Counted from the stretch's first letter, positions 8,352 to 17,708 are shown. The stretch: DNA of 64,000 bases from Novosphingobium sp. ERN07 (GCF_012641335.1 NZ_JABAID010000006.1:172994-236993); one strand, 5' to 3'. Notes: generated by a model from the sequence alone, not told the origin. A program made the numbers and translations.

Positions 8352-10300
8352 TAGAACCGGCTCCGCAGGCCGATATAGACCGTGCGGCCCAGCGCTCCGT
8401 ATCCGCCTGCCGTTTCGTAACGCTTGTCGGCAATGTTCTCCACGCGGCCGTTGAACGTCAGCCCATCGGCCACGCGCCATTGCGCGCGAAGGTCCACCAG
8501 CCAGTAATCGGGCAGAACTGTGGCACCACCTGCGCGGTCAAATGTCCGTCCGGCATAGCGGGCTGCCGCGCTGGCGCGCAGGCCTTGCGGTAGATCGACC
8601 CCGCCTTCGATATTGGCAAGGTGGCGCGGTACACGGGCAAGCTGCCGTCCCAGATCGGCGCTACCGGGCGAACGATCCTCTGCTGCGATCCAGCTATAGT
8701 TACCCGATGCGAAAAGCACGCCCACTTGCGCTTGCGCTGCCAGTTCCAGCCCCTTTGCATGGGCCTTGCGCACGTTGGCGTAATAGCCGAAGCGGCTCGT
8801 CGTCGTGCCGGGGATGAAGCAGGCCGCAGGTAGGGTGCCGCTGGTGGGGCAATAAGCGAAGTCGATCAGATTGTCGGTATCGCGTTCGAACCATGTGGCA
8901 GAAGCGTGCAGCCCGTCGCCCAGCGTTTGCTCTGCCCCCACGGACCAGCCCTTGGCATTTTCAGGCTGCAATGCCGCAGATCCATAGATGCTGAAAAGCT
9001 GGTATAGCGACGGGGCCTTGAACCCTTCGTCATAGCTGGCGCGCAACACCGTGCGGCCCGCATTCGGCGTATAGACCGCGCCCGCGCTGAACACCGTGCT
9101 GCCGCCAAAGCGCGATTGGTCGTCATGGCGCACGCCGCCATCGATGGTCAGGCCCGCCAGCGGGGTTACGCGCAACTGGGCATAGATGCTGTTGGTGTCG
9201 GCTGACTGCGGCACCAGCGTATAAGCATTGGTGTTGTTGCCGGGCGATGCAGTGGTCATGCGCTGTTCTTCGCGCTCTGCGCCGAGCACCAGTTGCACCG
9301 CGTCGGCAATGTCGAACGATCCCTGATATTCGAAGCGGCGCACGCGGCCATGCGCATCGAAGTTCAGCGGGCGGATGGACCGTGCCGGATCGTAATTCTC
9401 GCGGTCGGTTTCGGTTTGCAACACGGCAAGGCGATTGCTGAACCGGCCATCAAGCAGGGCGAGGTTGACACCCACATAGCCGGTCCATTCGGTGGTCAGG
9501 CCATAGGCCTGCGAATCCCCGGACGTGCCGTCAAAATCGTTGCGGGCATCGGCCCAGTAGCCGCGCAGATCGACTGACAGGTCGGGGGTCAGTTTCAGCG
9601 TGGCGGTGCCGCTGGCGGCGGTGCGCTGATAGCCGTCAGGCTCGGTGCCGTTGCTGCGTGCCGAAATGCCCTGCGTGGTGAAGGTCGAACCGGCAACGCG
9701 CCAGTCCAGCAGCGATCCCGTGCCGCCGATACCGGCCTGTGCGTTGACCGTTTCGTGGGTGCCGGCCTCTACCGCCATGCTGCCTTCCAGCGGCTTTTCG
9801 GCGCGCCGCGTCAGCACGTTGACCACGCCACCGATGGCATCGCTGCCCCACAGGATCGATTGCGGCCCGCGAAGGATTTCCACCCTTTCGATATCGTCGA
9901 TCAGCAGGTTGGAGAACGAATAGCCGCCCCCCGTGGCCGAAGGGTCGGAAATGCGCACGCCATCGATCACCATGACCGTCTGCGATGAATCCGCACCGCG
10001 AATGCGCATGGAGGTTGCCGTGCCGAAGCCGCCATTGCGGGTCAGGCTGATGCCGGGGGTGCGCAGCAGCAGATCGGTCAGCGCAATCGGCTGCAATTGG
10101 CGAATGGCCACTTCATCCAGCACGGTAACAGTGGCCGAAACGCGGGATTGCTCCACCGGGCCGCGCAGGGCGGTAACCACGATAGAGGTATCTGGCGCTT
10201 CGCCGGGCACTGGCTCTTCGGCAAGCGCAGGCGATGCAATCAGGGCGAGAATGGACGCTAAGGTGGTTGCGGATACGACAGGGTATTGGGCAAAGCGCAT
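8351..10300 (-). CDS. btuB: TonB-dependent vitamin B12 outer-membrane receptor
   Basis: 649 residues. A signal peptide ends near ALA-EEP (about residue 27). The TonB box lies in TSIVVTALR, and the plug domain has the usual RIRGADSSQTVMVIDGVR and VEILRGPQSILWGSDAIGG. The rest is a 22-strand-type barrel ending in aromatic SRF. Length and plug match BtuB rather than siderophore receptors. A cobalamin riboswitch upstream on the same strand and seven cob genes downstream (plus DUF1636) support corrinoid import. It opens the minus-strand B12 operon. Confidence 0.92.
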   Translation of the reverse strand: MRFAQYPVVSATTLASILALIASPALAEEPVPGEAPDTSIVVTALRGPVEQSRVSATVTVLDEVAIRQLQPIALTDLLLRTPGISLTRNGGFGTATSMRIRGADSSQTVMVIDGVRISDPSATGGGYSFSNLLIDDIERVEILRGPQSILWGSDAIGGVVNVLTRRAEKPLEGSMAVEAGTHETVNAQAGIGGTGSLLDWRVAGSTFTTQGISARSNGTEPDGYQRTAASGTATLKLTPDLSVDLRGYWADARNDFDGTSGDSQAYGLTTEWTGYVGVNLALLDGRFSNRLAVLQTETDRENYDPARSIRPLNFDAHGRVRRFEYQGSFDIADAVQLVLGAEREEQRMTTASPGNNTNAYTLVPQSADTNSIYAQLRVTPLAGLTIDGGVRHDDQSRFGGSTVFSAGAVYTPNAGRTVLRASYDEGFKAPSLYQLFSIYGSAALQPENAKGWSVGAEQTLGDGLHASATWFERDTDNLIDFAYCPTSGTLPAACFIPGTTTSRFGYYANVRKAHAKGLELAAQAQVGVLFASGNYSWIAAEDRSPGSADLGRQLARVPRHLANIEGGVDLPQGLRASAAARYAGRTFDRAGGATVLPDYWLVDLRAQWRVADGLTFNGRVENIADKRYETAGGYGALGRTVYIGLRSRF

Positions 10301-10514
10301 GATGCGGCTCCCCTCTTATACGAACGGCATGGACCTGCCGCTCCGTCCGGCGAAGGAAGCGCGTGCCATTGTCTGCGCCCGCAACAGGCGCAGTTCAAAG
10401 CATCGCTTCCCGCACGGGGCTTCCCGGCAGGCAGTGGCTGTCGTTGCGCGAGGGATTGTCCCACCCTTTGGAGGGAGGGAACCTCGAACGTCCGGTGCAC
10501 CCTGCCCGAACGAA

Positions 10515-10700
10515 GAACGACTGCGTCAGGCAGGTCTCCTGGCTCACGGGTCAAGGCCGGTCCGGCCGCCTTCTCAGGACGGTGAAGTCCCAATGGCGTG
10601 AATGGCCGGTCGGCTCGCCGCTTACAGTTGCAGGGGCAGCCGGGGTTTTACACTCCGTTCCCTTTTGATCCCCTTTCGGGGAACCTGTCGCGGCGCTGCA
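10515..10700 (-). ncRNA. Cobalamin riboswitch controlling btuB-cob operon
   Basis: Read on the minus strand, the segment has the conserved core GGGAACGGAGTGTAAA, then CCCCTGCAACTGTAAGCGG, then CCATTGGGAC, and finally the B12-box segment GAGCCAGGAGACCTGCC (about 10525-10547). These elements occur in the order and spacing of the AdoCbl riboswitch. A following CCTGCC/GGCAGG pairing could be part of the expression platform. Boundaries are approximate. The btuB start is about 215 nt downstream. High B12 should lower expression of the receptor and the cob genes. Confidence 0.92.
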
Positions 10701-10764
10701 GGTAGCGGCGCTTTTCGCGTGCTGCAAGTGCGAATGCTTGCGCCCTTCAAAGGCTTGGCATATC

Positions 10765-10950
10765 AGGGCCTGTGTAACGGGTGCCCGAAAGGGCTTAATC
10801 GGGAAGTCCGGGCGGCGGTGAAAACCGCTTAATCCGGCACTGCTCCCGCAACTGTAACCGGTGAGCGCTTCGCCACGATGCCATTGGGATTCGTCCTGAG
10901 AAGGCGGCGCAAGCGCGATGATCCGGGAAGTCAGGAAACCGGCCTGTTAT
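10765..10950 (+). ncRNA. Cobalamin riboswitch controlling btuM-cobO-cobB
   Basis: On the plus strand the segment has GGGTGCCCGAAAGGGC, AATCGGGAAGTCCGG, then the strongly conserved CTGCTCCCGCAACTGTAA (about 10841-10858). CCATTGGGA follows, and then the B12 box CCGGGAAGTCAGGAAACCGG (10923-10942). This is a textbook AdoCbl aptamer. It lies back to back with the minus-strand riboswitch, about 65 bp apart. Boundaries are approximate. Confidence 0.93.
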
Positions 10951-11198
10951 CGTCGTTTCTCTGCGCGGGCGGGATGCACCGGGCGGACGAAGGCTGATCC
11001 TTCGCGGACGACACATGTGTGCGTTGTTGCCGAAGGGAGCCTGTGATGATCAGCACCTGACACCGTTCATCCGCGCTGCTCGCTGCGGCGCGTCAGCGGC
11101 TCGCCTGCGTCGGGATTGCCCGATGCTGCGCCGCATTCATCTCCCGCGCCCAGATTTTTCCCACGCTCAGGCATCTCTCACATTCAGGAGGCCGCCAG
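10951..11198 (+). promoter_or_regulatory. Leader between riboswitch and btuM
   Basis: No gene is seen here. A perfect hairpin CGAAGG-CTGAT-CCTTCG at 10988-11004 may belong to the riboswitch expression platform. A good ribosome site AGGAGG lies 8 nt before the btuM ATG at 11199. The remainder shows nothing recognisable. Confidence 0.5.
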
Positions 11199-11771
11199 AT
11201 GGTCCGTAATGCCCGTTTCGATCTCGCCGTGTTCGGCGCGCTCGCCCTCGTCATGCTTATTACCCGCACCCATTCGCTCAGCAATGTCGTCCACTTGCCC
11301 GATACCAGCCTTGCCAGCTTCTTCGTCCTCGGCTTCCTTGTTCGCCGCGCCGTCGCCTTTGGCGGCCTCTTCCTGCTAGGTTACGCGATTGATGTGATCG
11401 TAATCGGCTGGTTCGGCCAGTCCGATTTCTGCTTTACCCCAGCCTACTGGATGCTGGTCCCCGCCTATGGCACGATGTGGCTTGCGGGCCGTTTCGGTGC
11501 GGAAAATCTGGGTGAACGCGCTTCTGCTCTACCGGCAATAGCGGTGCTTGTCACGGCTGCCACGCTGGTTTCGCAACTCTTCTCCAGCGGCGGTTTCTAT
11601 TTCCTCGGCGGGCGCTTCTCTGATCCCACCCTGGCAGGCTTCATGCCGCGCCTTGCACGCTACTTCCCTACGACGCTCTATGCCACGCTGCTGTGGACGG
11701 GTGCTGCGGCGGGCATCGTTGCACTGCTCTCGGTCGCTCGCCCGCAACTGCGCGCAGGCAATCGCAAGTGA
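11199..11771 (+). CDS. btuM: BtuM-like cobalamin transporter (solitary ECF S-component type)
   Basis: 190 residues with about six membrane helices and no signal peptide. FGQSDFCFTPAYWML places a cysteine at residue 78 in a loop before a membrane segment. In the BtuM family a conserved cysteine near residue 80 binds and decyanates cobalamin. Size, topology, this cysteine and the cobalamin riboswitch upstream together support BtuM, an inner-membrane corrinoid importer that works without dedicated BtuCD. No btuC, btuD or btuF is visible in the window. The family call is from recall and context, not alignment. Its stop overlaps the cobO GTG start by four bases. Confidence 0.72.
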   Translation: MVRNARFDLAVFGALALVMLITRTHSLSNVVHLPDTSLASFFVLGFLVRRAVAFGGLFLLGYAIDVIVIGWFGQSDFCFTPAYWMLVPAYGTMWLAGRFGAENLGERASALPAIAVLVTAATLVSQLFSSGGFYFLGGRFSDPTLAGFMPRLARYFPTTLYATLLWTGAAAGIVALLSVARPQLRAGNRK

Positions 11772-12370
11772 CCAGCGTGGATGAAACGGCCCATCGCGAA
11801 CGGGCGCGCAAGCACAAGGCGGTGGTCGATGCCAAAATCGCGGCCGCCAAGCGCGACAAGGGCTTGCTGCTGGTGCTTACCGGCAATGGCAAAGGCAAGT
11901 CCTCCAGCGCCTTCGGCATGGTGGCACGCACGCTCGGCTATGGCCGCAAGGCAGCCGTGTTCCAGTTTATCAAGGGTGCTGAAAACATCGGTGAACGGGC
12001 TTTCTTCTCGGCCCACCCAGATGTCATCTGGGAAAAGTGTGGCGAAGGCTTCACCTGGGAAACCCAGGACCGCAGCCGAGACATAGCCGCCGCCCGCGCG
12101 GGTTGGGAGAAGGCGAAAGCGGCTCTCTCCGATCCCGGCATCAGCCTCGTGGTGCTGGATGAACTTACCTATCTCGTGACCTACCGATACCTTGGGTTGG
12201 ACGAGATCATGCCCGCGATAGAGGCACGTCCCGAAATGCAGCATGTTGTCATCACTGGCCGCGCTGCCGACGATGCGCTGATTGCTGCGGCGGATACGGT
12301 CAGCGCGATCCGCGACGTGAAGCACGCCTTTCGCGATGGTGTGCGCGCGCAGGAAGGGATCGACCGTTGA
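11768..12370 (+). CDS. cobO: Cob(I)yrinic acid a,c-diamide adenosyltransferase
   Basis: 200 residues from a GTG start that overlaps the btuM stop (GTGA). The ATP-binding loop is GNGKGKSSSAFG, with FIKGAENIGER and the DELTYLVTYRYLG motif of the CobA/CobO/BtuR family. The cytosolic enzyme adds the 5'-deoxyadenosyl group to cobalt(I) corrinoids. A longer frame starting at 11693 lies inside btuM and lacks family similarity. The next gene, cobB, starts in the four-base overlap TTGA. Confidence 0.94.
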   Translation: MTSVDETAHRERARKHKAVVDAKIAAAKRDKGLLLVLTGNGKGKSSSAFGMVARTLGYGRKAAVFQFIKGAENIGERAFFSAHPDVIWEKCGEGFTWETQDRSRDIAAARAGWEKAKAALSDPGISLVVLDELTYLVTYRYLGLDEIMPAIEARPEMQHVVITGRAADDALIAAADTVSAIRDVKHAFRDGVRAQEGIDR

Positions 12371-13656
12371 ACGCGGCAGCCTGTCCGGCGCTGATGGTCA
12401 GCGCGCCGGCTTCGGGACAGGGAAAGACCACCGTTACCGCGGCGCTTGCCCGCCGTCACCGGCAGGCAGGGCGGCGGGTGCGGGTGTTCAAGTGCGGGCC
12501 GGATTTCCTTGATCCGATGATACTGGAGCGGGCCAGCGGCGCGCCGGTCCATCAGCTTGACCTGTTCATGTGCGGCGAGGCGCAATGCCGCAGGCTTCTG
12601 CGCGAAGCGGCACAGGACGCGGACATCATCCTTGTGGAAGGGGTGATGGGCCTGTTCGATGGCAAGCCCTCCGCCGCCGATCTTGCGGCGCGGTTCGGGT
12701 TACCGGTGCTGGCGGTGATCGATGGCAGCGCGATGGCGCAGTCTTTCGGGGCCTTGGCGCATGGCCTTGCCAGCTACCGGTCCGATATCCGCGTGGTGGC
12801 GGCGCTGGGCAACCGGGTGCGCAGCGAACGTCATGCCGAAATGCTGGCCGAAAGCCTGCCGCCCGGCCTGCACTGGCTGGGGACGCTGCCGCCTGATGAA
12901 CAGGCGGCGCTGCCAGAGCGGCACCTGGGGCTGGTGCAGGCAGGCGAGATCGATGATCTGGACGCGCGGATCGACCGCGCTGCCAGCAACCTTTCGGATG
13001 TCGCATTGTGGTTGCCCGATCCGGTTCCCTTCGCGGATTGCGAGGGGCCGGATTTCGGGCAAAATCTTGCCGGACGGCGCATCGCCGTGGCGCGCGACGC
13101 GGCCTTTGCCTTTATCTATCGTGCCAATATCGGCTGTCTTGAGGCGATGGGGGCGCAGATCACGTTCTTTTCGCCGCTGGCCGATTTTTCGCTGCCGGAA
13201 TGCGATGCCCTGTGGCTGCCGGGCGGTTACCCCGAACTACATCTTGACCGTCTTTCTGCGAACCACGCGATGGCACAAAGCATTCGCGCCCATCATGCCG
13301 CAGGCAAGACCATTCTCGCTGAATGCGGCGGTATGCTCTATTGCCTTGATCAGATTGATGACGGGAAGGGGCATCGCGCACCAATGCTGGGGCTGATGCC
13401 GGGAGCGGCGACACTTCAACCACGCTTGGCAGCGCTGGGACCGCAGGCGATCGATTTGCCGAATGGCGCGCTGCGTGGCCACACGTTCCACTATTCCCGG
13501 CTTGAAACCACGCTCGCTCCGCATGTGCGCGCGCAAACGCCTGAGGGAAGGCCCGGCGAAGCCATGTTCCGTCTGGGATCGCTGTGGGCCAGCTATTTCC
13601 ACGGCTATTTCCCATCGGCACCATCAGCAGTTGCGTCAATTTTAACCGGAGGATGA
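12367..13656 (+). CDS. cobB: Cobyrinate a,c-diamide synthase (CobB/CbiA)
   Basis: 429 residues. The N-terminal ATP site is SAPASGQGKTT, followed by RVFKCGPDFLDP and VEGVMGLFDGKPS. The C-terminal glutaminase domain has LAECGGMLYC as nucleophile motif and ends with a catalytic His in YFHGYF. It amidates the a and c side chains of (hydrogeno)cobyrinic acid. The start is a TTG overlapping the cobO stop. Family motifs do not tell whether the substrate is hydrogenobyrinate or cobyrinate; the absence of ring-building genes here favours salvage. Confidence 0.93.
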   Translation: MNAAACPALMVSAPASGQGKTTVTAALARRHRQAGRRVRVFKCGPDFLDPMILERASGAPVHQLDLFMCGEAQCRRLLREAAQDADIILVEGVMGLFDGKPSAADLAARFGLPVLAVIDGSAMAQSFGALAHGLASYRSDIRVVAALGNRVRSERHAEMLAESLPPGLHWLGTLPPDEQAALPERHLGLVQAGEIDDLDARIDRAASNLSDVALWLPDPVPFADCEGPDFGQNLAGRRIAVARDAAFAFIYRANIGCLEAMGAQITFFSPLADFSLPECDALWLPGGYPELHLDRLSANHAMAQSIRAHHAAGKTILAECGGMLYCLDQIDDGKGHRAPMLGLMPGAATLQPRLAALGPQAIDLPNGALRGHTFHYSRLETTLAPHVRAQTPEGRPGEAMFRLGSLWASYFHGYFPSAPSAVASILTGG

Positions 13657-13695
13657 TGCTGCTGATTCCGAAGAGTTTTATAACCCTCTTGCAAA

Positions 13696-13710
13696 TGCAA
13701 CCGACTCGCA
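13696..13710. promoter_or_regulatory. Fur-like iron box upstream of siderophore receptor
   Basis: TGCAA-CCGAC-TCGCA, a near-perfect 15-bp inverted repeat 37 nt before the ATG of the receptor at 13748. It matches the TGCGA-N5-TCGCA pattern found before the other iron genes near 41 and 43.6 kb. A second partial copy (TGCAAGATTCGCT) begins at 13721. Assignment to Fur or another iron regulator is inferred. Confidence 0.55.
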
Positions 13711-13747
13711 ATAGCGAGGATGCAAGATTCGCTCTTCGGGGAAAAAC

Positions 13748-15847
13748 ATGCGTCGTCTCATTGTTTCCATTCTCTGCGCCACGGCGCTCGTTCCGATTTC
13801 CGCACATTCGGCAGAAGCAGAAGCTGATGCGGAAACCGGCGCAGACGCACGCACCATAGTCGTTACCGGGGCGAAAAGCGCAGCGACCACTTCGACCAAG
13901 ACCGACACGCCTATTGTCCAGATTCCGCAGCCCATCACGGTGATTGATGATAGCGTGTTTCTGGCGCAGGGTGCGGTGAGCATTGGCGATACGCTGAACT
14001 ACGTTTCAGGCGTCACGGCCAATCCCTATGGCCCCGATAGCCGCGTGGACGGCGCTTTCGTGCGCGGGATCAATGCCCTTCAGTTTCGCGACGGGATGCG
14101 CGATATCTTCAGCTATTACGCCAGCATCCGCGCCGATCCATACAATTTTGATCAGGTCGAACTGGTGCGCGGTCCCGCTTCGGTGCTGTTCGGGCAGGGC
14201 GCGCTGGGCGGCATCATGAACCTTGTGTCAAAGCGGCCTGAGTTCGAGACGCGCGGCGAAGTTTCGCTGCGCTATGGCTCCTTCGACCGCAAGGAAGCCC
14301 TGTTGGACCTTACGGGCCCGCTGGCCGACGGTGTGGCGGCGCGCGTTGTGGCGCGGGTTCGCGATGCGAATACGCAGACGGATTACGTGCCCGACGATCG
14401 CGTGATGGTTTCACCCTCGATCACGTTCAAGCCTTCGTCCGACACGACGTTCACGCTGATCGGCCTGTATCAGGAGGACGACGGCGGTTCCACGGCGCAG
14501 TTCCTGCCGCTCGTCGGCACGATTCTGCCCAATCCCAATGGCAAGCTGGCCAACAGCCTGTTCGTGGGCAAGCCGGGCTGGGATCGATACGATGGCCGCC
14601 TGCTGCAAGGCACGGCGCTGCTGGAACATCGGTTTGACGAGAATGCCCGCATCAATCTGAAGGCACGCTATATCGACAGCGATCTGACCTATTTCACGCA
14701 CTACCCCGACAATTACAGCAATCCGACCAACCCCTTCCTTGATGCCGATCAGCGGATCATGGGGCTGTATGTCGATGGCAGCATCGCGCGGATGGAGATT
14801 TTCTCTACCGACAACAACCTGCAGCTTGATTTCAACACGGGTTCTTCCGTCCGTCACACGGTGCTGACGGGTATCGATTACGCAGCCAACTCCGTTCACA
14901 AGACCGGCGGCTTTGCCTACGAAACGTTCGATATCTACGATATCGATTATGCTGCCTTGTCAAACTACGGCGGCGGGCTTCCGACGCCGACCTACATTGC
15001 CGAAGATGTCGATCAGGAGCAGACGGGCATCTATCTGCAAGACCAGATCCGTTTCCATGACCGCGTATCCGTGGTGCTAGGAGCGCGGCGCGATTGGACC
15101 CGATCAAAAAGCTTTGGCGGGGCATGGCGGCGCAATTCCGCAACGACCTTCCGTGCAGGGATCATCGGGGAACTGGCACAGGGCATTTCGCCGTTCTTCA
15201 GCTATACTGAAAGCTTCGAGCCGATTGCTGGCACTGCCAGCGATGGCAGCGCCTTTATTCCCAAGTCTGGCCGCCAGTTTGAAGCCGGGGTCAAGTTCCA
15301 TCCGGCAGATGCCGTGCTGGTCACCGTCACGGGCTACCACATCCGCGAAAGCAATCGCCCGGTTTCGGACGACAGCACTGCCGATCCATTCGATCAGGTG
15401 CAGATCGGCGCGCTGACATCGAAAGGCGTCGAGTTCGAAGGCCGGGCAACACTTCCGGGGCAATTGAGCCTGATTGCCAACGCCAGCTACAACGAAGCCG
15501 AGGCTGATGGCACAGGCCGCCAGATTGACAACGTGCCCAAGTTCAACGCTTCGTTGTGGACGACAAAAGGTTTTGCGCTGAGCGATGAAGCCTCGCTGTT
15601 GCTGGGCGGCGGTGTTCGCCATGTTGGCAGCCAGCGTTCGTTCGGTGCCGCGTTCCCCGATGGCGTTCGCACACCGGCGTTTACGCTGGTGGACGCATTG
15701 GTCGAACTTTCATGGCGCGACTGGGCCTTTACCGTGAATGCCACCAACCTGTTCGGCAAAAGCTATTATTCCGCCTGCCTTGCGCGTGGCGACTGCTTCA
15801 TGGGCAGTGAACGCAACGTGATGGGCACCGTGAGCTATCGCTTCTGA
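13748..15847 (+). CDS. TonB-dependent siderophore receptor (FhuA/FpvA-like)
   Basis: 699 residues. A signal peptide MRRLIVSILCATALVPISAHS is followed by the TonB box region TIVVTGAK. The plug contains PQPITVIDDSVF and VELVRGPASVLFGQGALGG, typical of the siderophore subfamily. A barrel follows, ending GTVSYRF. A Fur-like box lies upstream, and a PepSY-type membrane protein is two genes downstream. Together these suggest uptake of a ferric siderophore; the ligand cannot be read from the sequence. The stop shares one base with the next start (TGATG). Confidence 0.9.
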   Translation: MRRLIVSILCATALVPISAHSAEAEADAETGADARTIVVTGAKSAATTSTKTDTPIVQIPQPITVIDDSVFLAQGAVSIGDTLNYVSGVTANPYGPDSRVDGAFVRGINALQFRDGMRDIFSYYASIRADPYNFDQVELVRGPASVLFGQGALGGIMNLVSKRPEFETRGEVSLRYGSFDRKEALLDLTGPLADGVAARVVARVRDANTQTDYVPDDRVMVSPSITFKPSSDTTFTLIGLYQEDDGGSTAQFLPLVGTILPNPNGKLANSLFVGKPGWDRYDGRLLQGTALLEHRFDENARINLKARYIDSDLTYFTHYPDNYSNPTNPFLDADQRIMGLYVDGSIARMEIFSTDNNLQLDFNTGSSVRHTVLTGIDYAANSVHKTGGFAYETFDIYDIDYAALSNYGGGLPTPTYIAEDVDQEQTGIYLQDQIRFHDRVSVVLGARRDWTRSKSFGGAWRRNSATTFRAGIIGELAQGISPFFSYTESFEPIAGTASDGSAFIPKSGRQFEAGVKFHPADAVLVTVTGYHIRESNRPVSDDSTADPFDQVQIGALTSKGVEFEGRATLPGQLSLIANASYNEAEADGTGRQIDNVPKFNASLWTTKGFALSDEASLLLGGGVRHVGSQRSFGAAFPDGVRTPAFTLVDALVELSWRDWAFTVNATNLFGKSYYSACLARGDCFMGSERNVMGTVSYRF

Positions 15848-16425
15848 TGTCGGGTAGCGCCCTGCTGGCAGTGGGTGCCGCCGTCGGTCTTTCCGGCGTG
15901 GGCACCTTGCGTCTTTCGTGGGGTGCGGCCCAACGGTCGACATTGCTCAACGCGATAGGTTGGGCGATGTTGGTTGGGGCGTTGATTGCCGGATGGGCCT
16001 CTGCCGGGGCATGGGGCGCGACCGTCGTTTCTCTATGGGCAATGGGCGCCGCGCTGGCGCTGCTGGCCGCCGCTGCATGGGGTGATCCATCGGCGCGGGG
16101 CAAGGCATCGAACCGGCGAGCGGGCATGGTGCCAGAGCCAGGCGAGCCCCGGCAGGTCTTGCGGCGCGTGACGACGTTTTGCATCGTCATCATCGGCGGG
16201 CTTGCTGCTGCCATCGCTCTGGGCGTCATGACGCGCTGGGTGGCATTGTTTGCCGGAGCCGATGAGGCCGATGCCAATGTTCTGGCCTTCTTCGCGGTGC
16301 CACTGGCATGGGCGATCCTCGCCTTTGTGCTGATGATGACGGACCGCCGCAAGCGCCAGTTGGCGATGATCGCGATACCTAACTTCGCAGCAATTCCGGC
16401 ACTGATCAGCGGGAGCGTGATGTGA
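15847..16425 (+). CDS. Multi-pass membrane protein in siderophore operon
   Basis: 192 residues with roughly six hydrophobic segments and a polar loop around 80-105. The first 80 residues resemble the small DUF3325-type membrane proteins that often sit between siderophore receptors and PepSY proteins, but I do not firmly recognise the family. It overlaps the receptor by one base and the next gene by four (GTGA), so it is surely co-translated. A role in inner-membrane iron release or transport is inferred from context only. Confidence 0.65.
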   Translation: MSGSALLAVGAAVGLSGVGTLRLSWGAAQRSTLLNAIGWAMLVGALIAGWASAGAWGATVVSLWAMGAALALLAAAAWGDPSARGKASNRRAGMVPEPGEPRQVLRRVTTFCIVIIGGLAAAIALGVMTRWVALFAGADEADANVLAFFAVPLAWAILAFVLMMTDRRKRQLAMIAIPNFAAIPALISGSVM

Positions 16426-17708
16426 GCCGTGTGATCGAATCCGGGACTGTCAAAAAGGCGCTGTCGGCCCATGCGGCGATTGGCCTTCTGGCAGGCGCTC
16501 TCCTCTATATCGTGTCGCTCACGGGCACGGTTGCGGTGTTCTATGAAGAACTGCAACGGATCGAACAGCCCGGTGCGCCCGAAATGGCGGCCATCGCGCC
16601 CGATGCGGTGCAGCGCGGTGTGGAAGCCGTGCTGGCGAGCGAGAACGGCAAGCCGCGTACCACGCATCTCTACGTTCATCTGCCAACCGCAGACCTGCCA
16701 CGCGCCACGATCACCACCGATACGCAGGCCTTCCATCTCGACAGCACTGGCGCGATTGCCGAGCCAGAGGAAATCGCATGGTCCGATTTTCTTGTCGCAC
16801 TGCATTATACGCTGAACCTGCCAGCTATTGTGGGCATCACGATTGTTGGCATTCTGGGCGTGATGCTGCTGACCCTGGCGCTTAGCGGTGTTATCGCGCA
16901 TCCCCGGATTTTCCGCGATGCGTTCCGCCTGCGCGCGCGTAACGATAGCGGCGTCGGCCTTGCCGACTGGCACAACCGGCTCAGCGTATGGACGCTGCCG
17001 TTCTCGGTCGCCATCGCGCTGACCGGGGCGATGATCGGCCTGGCCACGGTCACCGCCTATGCCATTGCCAGCAGCAGTTATGATGGCGACGTCGAAGCGG
17101 TGTACGCGCCGGTCTTTGGCGGGGAAGGCAAGCCTGACGCTGCACCTGCACCAGCGCCCGATGTTGCGGCAGCTCTCGCCTATATGGCGCGGCATTATCC
17201 CGATGTGTCGATCACATATGCGACATTGCATGATCCGATGACGCGAGGCCAGCATGTCCAGATCGTAGGTGAACACGAGCGCAGACTGATTTTCGGGGAG
17301 TATTACGGCTTTGATTCCGAAGGCCGCTTTCATGAAACGGTTGGTCTTGCCGATGGGAAGCTGGGGCAGCAGGCGGCGGCTTCGGCCTATCAGATGCACT
17401 TCGGCACTTTTGGCGGGCTGCCTGTGAAGCTGGCCTATTTTGTGCTGGGAGCAGCGCTGACGGCGATCTGTGCGACCGGCACTTACATCTGGCTGGGCAA
17501 GCGGCGGCGGCGGGGTATCGATGAGCCGACTTTGCGCGCGCTGTGGCATGGTGTGGTCATCGGAACGCCTGTGGCACTGGTCATGACCTTTGTTGCGCGG
17601 ATCGTTTTTGGCAACGAGGCGCCCTTTGCCATCGTTTTCTGGTCGTTGATTGTCATGGCCGAAGTGATTGCCGTGGTGGCGGTACGCCGGCAGTCCGCCA
17701 CACGATGA
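16422..17708 (+). CDS. PepSY-associated transmembrane protein, putative ferric-siderophore reductase
   Basis: 428 residues from a GTG start. Four strong membrane helices are visible, with histidines in HAAIGLLAGALLYIVSLTG, LHYTLNLPAIVGITIVGILG and DWHNRLSVWTLPFSVAIALTG. These fit the haem-binding, iron-regulated PepSY_TM family (PiuB/FoxB-like). A periplasmic domain occupies about 220-330. Such proteins are thought to reduce ferric iron or ferrisiderophores at the inner membrane. Operon position after a Fur-boxed receptor agrees. Confidence 0.85.
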   Translation: MSRVIESGTVKKALSAHAAIGLLAGALLYIVSLTGTVAVFYEELQRIEQPGAPEMAAIAPDAVQRGVEAVLASENGKPRTTHLYVHLPTADLPRATITTDTQAFHLDSTGAIAEPEEIAWSDFLVALHYTLNLPAIVGITIVGILGVMLLTLALSGVIAHPRIFRDAFRLRARNDSGVGLADWHNRLSVWTLPFSVAIALTGAMIGLATVTAYAIASSSYDGDVEAVYAPVFGGEGKPDAAPAPAPDVAAALAYMARHYPDVSITYATLHDPMTRGQHVQIVGEHERRLIFGEYYGFDSEGRFHETVGLADGKLGQQAAASAYQMHFGTFGGLPVKLAYFVLGAALTAICATGTYIWLGKRRRRGIDEPTLRALWHGVVIGTPVALVMTFVARIVFGNEAPFAIVFWSLIVMAEVIAVVAVRRQSATR

